Part shown: positions 9,532-16,648 of the stretch, piece after piece
Layout: every line of letters begins with the position of its first letter
Position numbering within the stretch: the first letter of the stretch is position 1
Origin: a virus
IMG/VR virus record: IMGVR_UViG_3300032284_000714
Coordinates: 1-27,912 of that record
Reading direction: 5' to 3' (one strand)
Length of the DNA stretch: 27,912 nucleotides
The notes under the pieces: generated by a model
Database searches by the model: none
Seen by the model: only the letters and a program-made list of their open reading frames with translations
What the model was told of the DNA's origin: nothing
Position numbers and translations under genes: made by a program

Positions 9532-10019
9532 TGAGCACTCTTACTTAAGTAGTTAACAAACTTACGGTATGAATCTGGCACACCAGGAAGGTTTGTTGCT
9601 GCTTGTAAATCTGGCAAGTAACGCGCTACCAAGTCATTAACTTCTTGTTGGCGTTGGTCTTGGGATTGAGGAAGGATTAAAGAATCTGACTTCATCAATG
9701 GGTGTGCATCTGAACCGTGAGTGACATCTTGTCCAGGTAATTGTGAAGGTGCATCAAGTGGAATTGCTTGAGGGCCTTGTTGGCCTTGACCCTGAGCAGC
9801 AGCGGCTGCTATTGCAGACGGTGCCATACCTTTAACATCAGGAGTCTTGTTCATTGCTGCTTGACCTTGTAAATCGTAAAAATCTCCAGCGCCAGGCTCA
9901 CCTGCAGCGTAACGCATTGCTTGCTTTGAAGCAACTGCCTTACCTACTGGGCCATCGGTACGAGAACTATTAGCGCCAGAAAGAGATGGGGTTGTCGCTG
10001 GCTTTGCGGGTGTACCCAT
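9528..10019 (-). CDS. Low-complexity late protein (163 aa)
   Basis: No family recognised. The product is rich in Ala, Gln, Gly and Pro, with an Ala/Gln run at about residues 72-85 (AIAAAAAQGQGQQGPQA). A more ordered C-terminal helix pair follows (QRQQEVNDLVARYLPDLQAA; DSYRKFVNYLSKS). It overlaps the next gene by 4 bases and follows 10022-10240 after 2 bases, so it is an internal member of the late operon between portal and the giant protein. A disordered structural or assembly factor is the likeliest role. Confidence 0.72.
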   Translation of the reverse strand: MGTPAKPATTPSLSGANSSRTDGPVGKAVASKQAMRYAAGEPGAGDFYDLQGQAAMNKTPDVKGMAPSAIAAAAAQGQGQQGPQAIPLDAPSQLPGQDVTHGSDAHPLMKSDSLILPQSQDQRQQEVNDLVARYLPDLQAATNLPGVPDSYRKFVNYLSKSAQ

Positions 10020-10021
10020 AG

Positions 10022-10240
10022 TTATTCTCCTTCTTGCAATGTTTCAATTGTACGCGCTGCGTACTCATGGAATGTTTCTTTTTCTTCTACAAAATTTGCG
10101 TGTGTCTGTAGCATTTGACTTGCTACTGCTAAACCGCCAGCAATATCAGTTAAAATATCTGCAGCGGTTTCAACGATAAGGGCAAGAACGTCATACTTGG
10201 TTACCCTCGTAGCAATCTTGCCCTCGTCGTTAATATTCAA
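10022..10240 (-). CDS. Small acidic late protein (72 aa)
   Basis: The product begins MNINDEGKIATRVTKYDVLA and appears largely helical, with an Ala/Ile/Leu-rich middle (LIVETAADILTDIAGGLAVA) and an acidic tail ending EGE. The middle could be an amphipathic helix or a weak membrane segment. It contains no Cys and no known motif. It is packed between two late genes with gaps of only 2 and 3 bases, consistent with an operon member. Function unknown. Confidence 0.68.
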   Translation of the reverse strand: MNINDEGKIATRVTKYDVLALIVETAADILTDIAGGLAVASQMLQTHANFVEEKETFHEYAARTIETLQEGE

Positions 10241-10243
10241 TTT

Positions 10244-10450
10244 TTACTTCATTGGCTTTCCAGCAGTGGTTCCTGAACCACGTGTGCCTGAAGGTTGCTT
10301 TGTGTAAAGAACTGAAGATGCGCCAGGCTTTGATGAACCAGCCTTTGGTTGAATCTTTGTCTTCTGTGTTGTTGCATCAGAGGAACCGTGTCCACCTTGA
10401 TTCTTTGGTGAAGGAACCTTTGTAGTCAATGATGACTTCATTGTTGCCAT
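10244..10450 (-). CDS. Small basic disordered protein (68 aa)
   Basis: The product is unusually basic and disordered: Lys, Ser, Thr, Gly and Pro dominate, with no hydrophobic core (for example TTQKTKIQPKAGSSKPGASS), ending GKPMK. A DNA-binding or head-internal role would fit such a composition, but nothing more specific can be said. It lies 43 bases downstream of the portal gene and 3 bases upstream of the next gene in the late operon. The second codon context, MATMKS, offers an alternative start three codons in. Confidence 0.62.
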   Translation of the reverse strand: MATMKSSLTTKVPSPKNQGGHGSSDATTQKTKIQPKAGSSKPGASSVLYTKQPSGTRGSGTTAGKPMK

Positions 10451-10493
10451 TTGTTATTCTCCTATAGGATTAGTTTGACAGCCAAAACGCGTT

Positions 10494-12335
10494 TTAGATT
10501 GGCTGCCTTCTGACAGTACCCGCAGACATCTGCGCGTTGCCAGAAGATGAAAGGCCTGCAAGTAATGTTTGCAGTGCTGGACGACCACCAGGGGCCATAC
10601 CTTGTTGACCAGGAGCAACTCCTTGCATACGTCCTGAAGCACTCAATCCTTCAGGTAGTTGTCCTTGCTCACTAGGAGCCCCACCAGGAGCCTGTCCTGG
10701 GGCACCTTGTGCCTCGCCAGCGGCTGCGACTTGTGGGGATTCTGGTTGTGGTTGAGGAGCAAATGCTAGAGCAATCACTTCTTCAACTTCTTTACCTTCT
10801 TGACGTCCAGAAATAATGGATGCCATAGCGGTAAGTATTTGAGATGGGTCCTGACCTTGTGAGATAAGAGCAGGCAAAGATTGTGCGTAACCAGATACTG
10901 CTTGGATGAGAGCATCGCGAAGTTCTTCAACTTCAACTTTCTCTTCTTCCATTGAGACGTTCATTTCCCAAGGCATTTGACGACGTAGGAAGTCACGAGA
11001 GATTAACTTGTCACCACGTGCTTGTAGTCCAAAGACAAGAGCACGGTTTGGGTCAAGCCCAGCCATTAGGCCGTAAGTCACATCACACCAATAGTCACCA
11101 GCAATATCTTTCTCTGGAACATAATTGATTTCATAAGGAGCGCCAGCGTTTACGCCACGTACTTCCTTCTCAACTTTACCAAATAACTTTTCATCTGTCA
11201 TAAAACACAAACGCATAACATGACGGAAGGCTTCAGCAAATACAGCCTGTGCTGTTTTGACTTGTGTATCAAATCCACCCATAAGGGCTTCAACACCACG
11301 TCCAGTTACAATAGAACCAGATTGAACGCCAAGGCGTCCTTGTGGGTAACGTGAGCCTACACGTAGTTCTTGGTCAAGGTTTTGACCTTCTTGGAACATT
11401 GAGGCTGGAACATCAAGAGAGACACGACGAATCTTTTCTGGATTAGCAGAACGGATTGTTGCGTCTGGTCCAATTTCAAGTACGTTAACATCAGAAGGCA
11501 AAGCAAATGGTGCTTGTACTGACTTCTGTGCTGCTTCTAGTTGAAGGGTAGCAAAGCGTGAGCGTGCAACTTGTACCCACATAATGTCATCAAACTGACC
11601 ACGTTGGTGTTCATCTGAATCCACACCAGGGCGTACGGCAATAACTACTGGAATCTCACCAAGGAAATTCTTAGCACGGTCAAGAACAAGGTTTTTGCGC
11701 TCTGGGATAAAAAGAATTGTTTCGTCTTTGTCTACATAGCGAAATACTTCAAGTAGACGCTCTGAGCCACGTTGCTCATAAGGGCCACGAATGACTGGCT
11801 CATGCTCAGGGAATTCATTGCAAAGTTCGCGTACTGTCTTTTGGTAGCGGCGTGTGTATGAGCGCAACTTGTTGAAGCGGTCAAACTCTGGGTAAGCACC
11901 AATTGGGTTATCAATACGAATCATTGGGCGCTTGTTTTCAAAGTCTGGCTCAATGACAAATGCCAACATACCAAAGGTTACATAGCGGTCAGCGCCTGTA
12001 TACATCTGTGTCTGAAGGTTACAAGAGTCACGATAGCCAGCGGCAATCATTGTGCGCTTATCGGCACGCTTGCGTGCACGGTCTGAGATAGCGTCTGTTG
12101 TATCGCAATTGAAAGCAGGTAGTGGAGCAATAACTTCTGCTACGTCACGAGCAGCGACGTCAATGAAGTTAGCAACCATTGGCTTAGGAAAATCTGATGA
12201 AAATAGTTCTGGGAATACTTGTTGGATGTTACCTTGACGGATTGACAATAGGTCAGCCCAGCGAGCATCGCGAAGATGGTAGTGGTCACGCAGTTTGCGT
12301 ACCCTTACACCTAACTCATCTATATCCAGCGCCAT
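10494..12335 (-). CDS. Portal protein (613 aa)
   Basis: The dodecameric portal occupies one capsid vertex and is the channel for DNA packaging. The call rests on length (613 residues, in the usual range), position directly after the large terminase with a 20-base overlap, and content. Charged helices at the N-terminus (VRVRKLRDHYHLRDARWADL), a wing/stem-like middle (DDIMWVQVARSRFATLQLEAAQ) and an Ala/Gln/Gly/Pro-rich C-terminal tail from about residue 540 are typical of portals from non-contractile phages. An ATG at 12335 is the natural start, and coupling to the terminase is likely. No frameshift or internal stop is seen. Confidence 0.8.
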   Translation of the reverse strand: MALDIDELGVRVRKLRDHYHLRDARWADLLSIRQGNIQQVFPELFSSDFPKPMVANFIDVAARDVAEVIAPLPAFNCDTTDAISDRARKRADKRTMIAAGYRDSCNLQTQMYTGADRYVTFGMLAFVIEPDFENKRPMIRIDNPIGAYPEFDRFNKLRSYTRRYQKTVRELCNEFPEHEPVIRGPYEQRGSERLLEVFRYVDKDETILFIPERKNLVLDRAKNFLGEIPVVIAVRPGVDSDEHQRGQFDDIMWVQVARSRFATLQLEAAQKSVQAPFALPSDVNVLEIGPDATIRSANPEKIRRVSLDVPASMFQEGQNLDQELRVGSRYPQGRLGVQSGSIVTGRGVEALMGGFDTQVKTAQAVFAEAFRHVMRLCFMTDEKLFGKVEKEVRGVNAGAPYEINYVPEKDIAGDYWCDVTYGLMAGLDPNRALVFGLQARGDKLISRDFLRRQMPWEMNVSMEEEKVEVEELRDALIQAVSGYAQSLPALISQGQDPSQILTAMASIISGRQEGKEVEEVIALAFAPQPQPESPQVAAAGEAQGAPGQAPGGAPSEQGQLPEGLSASGRMQGVAPGQQGMAPGGRPALQTLLAGLSSSGNAQMSAGTVRRQPI

Positions 12336-14238
12336 ACCAAGTTCCTCCGTTGTTTGCCATCTCCTCTTGGAGTTTGGCGTATTCCTCTAGGTTGACAACT
12401 TTGCGTCTAGCAATTTGTCCCTTTGTTGCGAATGGGTTCTTTACGAAAGAACCACCGTATGCGCCCATCTGATTGATGTAGTCACGCATTTGGGTCTCTG
12501 CAAACCAGAGAGCCATCGGTCCGTCTTGTTTTGATTTCGTGCCTGCGGACCAGGTAATCAACTGCTCAATAAGAGCCTTGATGTGTTCGTTATCGGAACG
12601 AGGCAACTCCAAGAGATTTGAACCTTTTATGTGTTTGCCTTGGTTGTCCGTCGTTCCGAATAGTGGTGCCATAGATGCTACGCCAAACTCGGCGTCCATC
12701 TTGTTTGCGCCCGTGTAGTGTTGAACTAGACGGATGCCTCGTGTTGCTAAAAACTTATTAATCTGTTCGTCTTGAGTCAAGAACAACTGAAAGGCGTTCT
12801 TCTCAATCACCCATACTTTTGGCTTGTACTTCTCGGTCCAACTGAAGATGAGTTCACGAATTTGCTGAGGGGTAGGTGCTGGCATACGTGATGCTTCTAG
12901 CAGGTACCGCTTTTGGGTTGTCTTATCTCCAGCCATTACAACTGAGAAAGTATCACCAGACATGGCTGGGTCCATAGAGGCTACGATGTACTGGTCATTC
13001 AATTGAGCAGGTTGACCTGGGGCACCTACGATAAGAGGACCGATAGGTCTCATTCCAGATACAGAGCCACGTACACACTCAGGTGCAAAGATTGCTGAGG
13101 ACTCAACATCTTGCTGTTGGTAAACCATTGCCCAGGTCTTTGGGTCTAAGACACCGCGACGCTTCTTAAGATTAATTCCATCCCAGCGAGGATAGAGGCC
13201 GTTCTCATCTGCTTCGGTCTCATCAGCAGACCAGGGTCTATCTGACTTAGGCCATAACGTTACCCAGTCTTTGGCATTATCTGCAAACTCAAGAACTGCT
13301 GGCATAGCCAGGTATGTCCAAGGCGAGGTACCATCTGGGTAACGGTCTGGGTTACGCATCTCGCGATACATGTCTACAGGGTCTACGCGAGTGCCAACTA
13401 CTAGAATCTTTCCTGTTGGTCCCACACGAGTAATGACTTCCTGTTGAATCCAACGGATTTGCTTTTCGTATTCGTTAGCGTTAGCCAAAGTAACACAGTC
13501 GTCCAAAATAATATAATCGGCACGTGCACCGTAAATCTGACCGCCAATACCCAAAGCCTGGAGGGTAGGGTCTTTTTCACCTGAGTCTCGTTCAATGTAG
13601 ATTGCGTCTTGGGTCCACTTTTCAGCAGTTGCTTTGTAGCCCTCAACAGGAGCATAGCGTCTTTGAAGTTCTGCCCACTGCGGGGAGGTAAGTCTTTGCT
13701 TGACAGCATAGAGGAATTCCTTTGCCATCTGTTGTGTCTTAGATACCAACTTGATACGGACGTTGGGATTGGTCGCAATCAGGTAGGTCACAAAATCAAT
13801 GGAGACGGTCATGGACTTGGCATGCTCGGGAGGCATGTTACATAAGACATAATTTTTGAAGCCAGGCTCGTAAATCATGTTGCCGTGTAGCCAGGCAGGC
13901 TCCCCTTCTTCAAGGAGGGAGATGATGTTACGTTGGTGCGGGAAGGTCTGGCTGTTTAGATACTTGAGCCTAAACTCCTCAAAGGAGATATTTTTGTCTT
14001 CGTCAGAAACTTTACCTGCTCGCTTTTTGATGACGCGAGCGAGGTCAATGGCTTCTTTGAACTGTGGGTCACTAGCGCGATAATATTCGTAGGACTTAAC
14101 TGACTTCCCTACAGCGCGGCATGCATCTTCAACCGTGATGCCGTCCTCAATAAGCGCGACAAGGCGCTTCTTCGCATCAGGTGCCGAGAGCGTGGCACCT
14201 GGCGCGAGTTTATAACTATTGCTTTTGTCGTTAATAAT
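12316..14238 (-). CDS. Large terminase with N-terminal small-terminase-like HTH; apparent ATT start
   Basis: This is the ATP-driven DNA packaging motor and nuclease. The first ATG in frame is at 13878, but the frame continues upstream with clearly homologous-looking protein (TFPHQRNIISLLEEGEPAWL is the segment that precedes the ATPase in terminases) back to a TAG at 14253-14251. With ATT at 14238 as residue 1 the product is 640 residues. Residues of about 18-68 form a helix-turn-helix (ALIEDGITVEDACRAVGKS, then YYRASDPQFKEAIDLAR) like small-terminase DNA-binding domains. Walker A is PPEHAKS (136-142), Walker B YIILDD (about 242-247), the coupling motif VVGTR about 280, and the nuclease acids Asp423 (SMDPAMSG) and Glu479 (VIEKN). 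No ATG, GTG or TTG precedes 13878. AGGGGG lies 8 bases before the ATT. A frameshift or sequence error near 14240 is the alternative. Confidence 0.85.
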   Translation of the reverse strand: MINDKSNSYKLAPGATLSAPDAKKRLVALIEDGITVEDACRAVGKSVKSYEYYRASDPQFKEAIDLARVIKKRAGKVSDEDKNISFEEFRLKYLNSQTFPHQRNIISLLEEGEPAWLHGNMIYEPGFKNYVLCNMPPEHAKSMTVSIDFVTYLIATNPNVRIKLVSKTQQMAKEFLYAVKQRLTSPQWAELQRRYAPVEGYKATAEKWTQDAIYIERDSGEKDPTLQALGIGGQIYGARADYIILDDCVTLANANEYEKQIRWIQQEVITRVGPTGKILVVGTRVDPVDMYREMRNPDRYPDGTSPWTYLAMPAVLEFADNAKDWVTLWPKSDRPWSADETEADENGLYPRWDGINLKKRRGVLDPKTWAMVYQQQDVESSAIFAPECVRGSVSGMRPIGPLIVGAPGQPAQLNDQYIVASMDPAMSGDTFSVVMAGDKTTQKRYLLEASRMPAPTPQQIRELIFSWTEKYKPKVWVIEKNAFQLFLTQDEQINKFLATRGIRLVQHYTGANKMDAEFGVASMAPLFGTTDNQGKHIKGSNLLELPRSDNEHIKALIEQLITWSAGTKSKQDGPMALWFAETQMRDYINQMGAYGGSFVKNPFATKGQIARRKVVNLEEYAKLQEEMANNGGTWYGAGYR

Positions 14239-14257
14239 TTTTGTAACCCCCTAATAT

Positions 14258-14289
14258 AAAGACGCCCATCTGCACCCTAGGGCGTCTTT
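14258..14289. terminator. Strong hairpin, bidirectional terminator-like
   Basis: The arms AAAGACGCCC (14258-14267) and GGGCGTCTTT (14280-14289) pair perfectly over 10 bases around a 12-base loop. On the plus strand the stem is followed by a T (four in all), and on the minus strand by TTTATATT, so either direction could terminate. Its place is odd: it lies about 20 bases upstream of the apparent terminase start, so leftward transcripts begun further right would have to read through it. It may insulate the late operon or be a structural DNA element. Confidence 0.65.
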
Positions 14290-14305
14290 TATGGGTATTC
14301 ACTAC

Positions 14306-14324
14306 GGCGGCCCCTAAGGCCGCC
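14306..14324. repeat. Perfect GC inverted repeat
   Basis: The arms GGCGGCC (14306-14312) and GGCCGCC (14318-14324) pair perfectly around a 5-base loop, followed by TTCGTT. It sits 17 bases from the terminator-like hairpin and belongs to the palindrome series beside the terminase gene. Confidence 0.6.
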
Positions 14325-14345
14325 TTCGTTCATTTCAATTGTGGA

Positions 14346-14365
14346 GCAAGGCCTTAAAGCCTTGC
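14346..14365. repeat. Perfect inverted repeat GCAAGGC/GCCTTGC
   Basis: The arms GCAAGGC (14346-14352) and GCCTTGC (14359-14365) flank the loop CTTAAA. It is the third hairpin in about 110 bases. A longer-range pair follows, CCGTTCG (14374-14380) with CGAACGG (14423-14429), enclosing a small CCTC/GAGG hairpin, so the whole 14258-14429 stretch could fold as consecutive stems. Confidence 0.6.
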
Positions 14366-14499
14366 GAACACAGCCGTTCGTCTCAACAGCAACCTCGCTG
14401 TGAGGCTCGGTGTGCTTAGAGCCGAACGGGTAGAGGTAATTTATTTTAACCCCTATATATATTAAGGTGGTGGATTTAGTGTTTATCCCGCCCTAAGGT

Positions 14500-14543
14500 G
14501 TGTGATGTTAGTCACACGTTGTAAAGCCAGTATTTTATACTGG
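14500..14543. repeat. Two adjacent inverted repeats in the divergence region
   Basis: GTGTGA (14500-14505) pairs with TCACAC (14512-14517) around 6 bases. CCAGTAT (14527-14533) pairs with ATACTGG (14537-14543) around TTT. Both have operator-like sizes. The second, with its 3-base loop, is equally well read as a 17-base palindromic protein-binding site. Confidence 0.55.
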
Positions 14544-14742
14544 TTAGGGGCCACCGTTTAGAAAAAATATTTGGGTTGATAGTAACGGTAGGTAGGCGCG
14601 CGAGTTAAAAACCCTCGGGTTGCCCTATGCCCGTTTCGTCTCTTTTGTGTCTTAAGTCCTAATTGCCCCGCCATAGGATTATTCGCCCGAGCCCCGTTTC
14701 CATTGTGACTTAAGTCAGACGTGCCGAGCCCTATTAAGGTTG

Positions 14743-14795
14743 TATCGGGGCGGAACTCGTATCATCTCGGGGGGAATGGGCAAGTTATCGGGGCG
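14743..14795. repeat. Direct repeat TATCGGGGCG, two copies
   Basis: TATCGGGGCG occurs at 14743-14752 and again at 14786-14795, 43 bases apart, within a tract that also repeats CCCGAG-like words. Such spaced direct repeats can be initiator-binding iterons, but only two exact copies are seen. Confidence 0.4.
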
Positions 14796-14939
14796 CGGTG
14801 GTGTAACTCTCAATCCGCCCCTAATCTCAAGCGCCCCCGAGCCATGTCCGAATTGCCCGAGTTGTTCCCTCGAACTCGATTAGACATTTTACCCCTATTA
14901 TGTCCAAGATGAACAGTAGGTGAACAGATTAAAATTGGC

Positions 14940-14993
14940 TTGTGTTTCTGACTTAAACACGATTTAATTCTCTCATGCGTAAGATTTACGCAT
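14940..14993 (+). promoter_or_regulatory. Leader of the rightward operon: weak promoter candidate and inverted repeat
   Basis: TTTAAT at 14963-14968 is a good -10 element, with only a weak -35 (TTGTGT, 14940-14945) 17 bases upstream. Transcription would start at about 14975, exactly where a perfect inverted repeat begins (ATGCGTAA 14975-14982, TTACGCAT 14986-14993). The ribosome site GAAAGGAC (14996-15003) follows. The hairpin-then-GAAAGGAC layout repeats that of the leaders at 15629 and 16649, although this palindrome has a different sequence. Confidence 0.4.
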
Positions 14994-15006
14994 AAGAAAG
15001 GACAAC

Positions 15007-15624
15007 ATGAAGACCAGCACAATTGAGAAAGTGGAGACACTCTCAACAATCACGATTGCACTCGAACAAGCACACGAGATTATCAAAACAGAAACAGGGG
15101 CGCCCCGCGCAACCATTCTGGTGACCCGTAATCTTAAGAACGCTCGCGCCCACTTCACAACTTGGGAGGCATGGCATGCCGAGGGCGAGGGCTTCCATGA
15201 AATCGCTTTGAATGGTGAAATCTTCGAAGAGGGTGCCGAGAGTGTTCTCGGTTCTCTTCTCCATGAAGTGGCTCACTCAATCAACAATAAAAAAGGAATT
15301 CAAGATTGTTCAAGTAACCAATACCACAATCAACATTTCAAGCGCGAGGCAGAAGCCCTCGGATTGAATGTAACCGAGGTAAAGGGCAAGGGACACGCAA
15401 GAACCGCACTAGCCCCCGAGGCAATTCTTCGCTGGTCAATCCCGCTGGCGATAATCCGCGAGGCATTGAGACTAGGCGCTTTTCAAATGGAGGCTAAGCC
15501 TAAGGGCAGAAACACTAATCTCATCAAAGCGGTCTGCCCTTGCGAGAACTCAATCCGCGCAAGTCGCTCGGTCATTGACTCTGGTGTCCGTTGCGACTCA
15601 TGCGAGGAGAACTTCATAGGATAG
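15007..15624 (+). CDS. SprT-like zinc metallopeptidase (205 aa)
   Basis: The zinc-peptidase motif HEVAH is at residues 86-90 in LLHEVAHSINNKKGIQD. The third ligand is probably in YHNQHF (His107 or His110). A C-terminal zinc-ribbon pair lies at Cys177/Cys179 and Cys196/Cys199. This is the SprT/Spartan-type arrangement: peptidase core, then a zinc ribbon. In cells, family members cleave proteins bound to or cross-linked to DNA; the role in phages is not established. Length fits the family. It is the first gene of the rightward operon, preceded by GAAAGGAC 3 bases from the ATG. An early, host-directed or DNA-repair role is my inference. Confidence 0.78.
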   Translation: MKTSTIEKVETLSTITIALEQAHEIIKTETGAPRATILVTRNLKNARAHFTTWEAWHAEGEGFHEIALNGEIFEEGAESVLGSLLHEVAHSINNKKGIQDCSSNQYHNQHFKREAEALGLNVTEVKGKGHARTALAPEAILRWSIPLAIIREALRLGAFQMEAKPKGRNTNLIKAVCPCENSIRASRSVIDSGVRCDSCEENFIG

Positions 15625-15628
15625 TTGC

Positions 15629-15705
15629 TTGACTATCGGGCAGGGTAGCGGTACCCTGCTCGGTAGCCTAGAAACTAATCTAGGACTACGAAAGGACACG
15701 TAAGA
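15629..15705 (+). promoter_or_regulatory. Promoter module 1: TTGACT-N17-TACCCT with overlapping palindrome
   Basis: The -35 TTGACT (15629-15634) and -10 TACCCT (15652-15657) are separated by 17 bases. A perfect palindrome with arms GCAGGGTA (15640-15647) and TACCCTGC (15652-15659) overlaps the -10, as an operator would. Downstream, CCTAGA (15667-15672) pairs with TCTAGG (15679-15684) in the presumed 5' leader. CGAAAGGAC (15689-15697) is the ribosome site for the gene at 15707. The same order of elements recurs at 16649-16722. Confidence 0.7.
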
Positions 15706-15706
15706 A

Positions 15707-15967
15707 ATGGCACTAAAATACGAAATTGAAATCGTACACGAGGGACATAGTGAGTCACTCAATTACAGTTTCTACTCTGGTGAAGAGATGACACCCGATG
15801 AAATCTTTAATGCTTTCATTGCCGAACTTTCAATTATCCCTAACGCGGAAGAGGTAGACGCGGTTCAATGCGAAACATGCGCTGATTGGACCGAGGACTA
15901 TCAACAACGCGAGGACAACGGGCTCAACCTATGCCCAGCATGTTACAACTTAGCAGAGGAGGCATAA
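15707..15967 (+). CDS. Small acidic zinc-ribbon protein (86 aa)
   Basis: No family recognised. The N-terminal half (MALKYEIEIVHEGHSESLNY) looks like a beta-rich domain and is strongly acidic overall. The C-terminal part carries CETC and CPAC, about 22 residues apart, a four-cysteine zinc-binding pair. It is the first gene behind promoter module 1, with a CGAAAGGAC ribosome site 9 bases before the ATG, and is followed after one base by the next gene. Protein-protein or nucleic-acid contact through the zinc ribbon is plausible; nothing more can be said. Confidence 0.75.
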   Translation: MALKYEIEIVHEGHSESLNYSFYSGEEMTPDEIFNAFIAELSIIPNAEEVDAVQCETCADWTEDYQQREDNGLNLCPACYNLAEEA

Positions 15968-15968
15968 C

Positions 15969-16331
15969 ATGGGAGCACGGATAAACTTCTGTTTTAAGAC
16001 AGACGAAAGCGACATGTACATTTACTTGTACTCACATTGGGGCGAGACAACATGGAGGCAAGACCTAGCCCACGCGCTGGATAGGGCAAAGCCTCGCTGG
16101 TCAGATGATAACTACTGCCTAAGAATTATCGTTGACCAATTGAGCAAGTCGGGGCGGGATGAAGAGACAGGATACGGGCTCGGCTTAGTGCAAGAGTCAG
16201 ACATTCTGCTCATGGATTACCCCGTAATAGTTGATGTCTTAAGTCAGACAATAAATAATGAGGGAACGCTTCACTCATGGGAGGATTTCATTCAGTACCA
16301 AAGAGGGTACAAGGCAGGGCTGACAGTATGA
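15969..16331 (+). CDS. Hypothetical protein (120 aa)
   Basis: Not recognised. It begins MGARINFCFKTDESDMYIYL and contains a YSHWGETTWRQDLAHALDRA segment, then a hydrophobic ILLMDYPVIVDVLS stretch and a C-terminal WEDFIQYQRGYKAG. The look is of a compact alpha/beta protein, rich in Asp, Tyr and Trp. It starts one base after the upstream stop and ends in an ATGA overlap with the next gene, indicating coupled translation in the rightward operon. No catalytic motif is evident. Confidence 0.75.
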   Translation: MGARINFCFKTDESDMYIYLYSHWGETTWRQDLAHALDRAKPRWSDDNYCLRIIVDQLSKSGRDEETGYGLGLVQESDILLMDYPVIVDVLSQTINNEGTLHSWEDFIQYQRGYKAGLTV

Positions 16332-16495
16332 AGTGCCTAGATTGTGAGAGCGTAATCACCGCCACTTTCACCCCTTACGGGGTGGGAGTAATGGCAAAGT
16401 ATGATTGCCCTCAATGCGGTGTGTCTTATGACACAAACATAGACGCAACCGAGCAAGAATTAGCCGAACTATTAACGGGAGGATTTCACGCATGA
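16328..16495 (+). CDS. Tiny zinc-ribbon protein (55 aa)
   Basis: The product starts MKCLDCESVITATFTPYGVG and has two CxxC knuckles, CLDC (residues 3-6) and CPQC (about 28-31), typical of a single zinc ribbon, followed by an acidic helix (ATEQELAELL). I chose the ATG at 16328, which overlaps the previous stop as ATGA; a longer version in the same frame would begin inside the upstream gene at 16277. The end again overlaps the next start as ATGA. Unknown role, possibly a nucleic-acid- or RNA-polymerase-binding peptide. Confidence 0.7.
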   Translation: MKCLDCESVITATFTPYGVGVMAKYDCPQCGVSYDTNIDATEQELAELLTGGFHA

Positions 16496-16644
16496 AACTT
16501 ACACAAAGGGGCAAGGTAGTCCTGCTCATCACCGCCCTCTTAGGGCTGGTGCTTATGTTCTACGCAGTTGACCATCTTAATTGGATGGGAGACCATTGGT
16601 GTCTTAAGTCATTACTGGAGTGTGACTTTCCGACACAACCATAG
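16492..16644 (+). CDS. Small single-pass membrane protein (50 aa)
   Basis: The start is a basic MKLTQRGK followed by a hydrophobic helix of about 17 residues (VVLLITALLGLVLMFYA). A short polar tail then ends ECDFPTQP with two Cys. This is a typical N-in single-span membrane peptide. Its ATG overlaps the previous stop, and its stop at 16642-16644 is just before promoter module 2, so it closes the first transcription unit. A host membrane or exclusion function is possible but unproven. Confidence 0.65.
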   Translation: MKLTQRGKVVLLITALLGLVLMFYAVDHLNWMGDHWCLKSLLECDFPTQP

Positions 16645-16648
16645 GTGC

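Larger units (their letters stand above)
14239..15006. other. Non-coding divergence region, palindrome-rich (768 bases)
   Basis: This interval separates the leftward late operon from the rightward operon. I see no convincing gene. It holds a strong hairpin at 14258-14289, perfect inverted repeats at 14306-14324, 14346-14365, 14500-14517, 14527-14543 and 14975-14993, and a longer-range pair at 14374-14380/14423-14429. Repeated words occur too: GCCCGAG/CTCGGG-type words near 14604, 14687, 14723, 14766, 14836 and 14855, and TATCGGGGCG at 14743 and 14786. An AT-rich patch (TATATATATT) lies near 14454. The combination suits a replication origin, a packaging signal next to terminase, or a regulatory hub. 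Which of these it is cannot be settled by eye. Confidence 0.6.

Noticed and set aside
14721-15049. Open frames in the divergence region on both strands
   Set aside because: Low-quality translations without ribosome sites, overlapping each other and the palindromes; no sign of coding.
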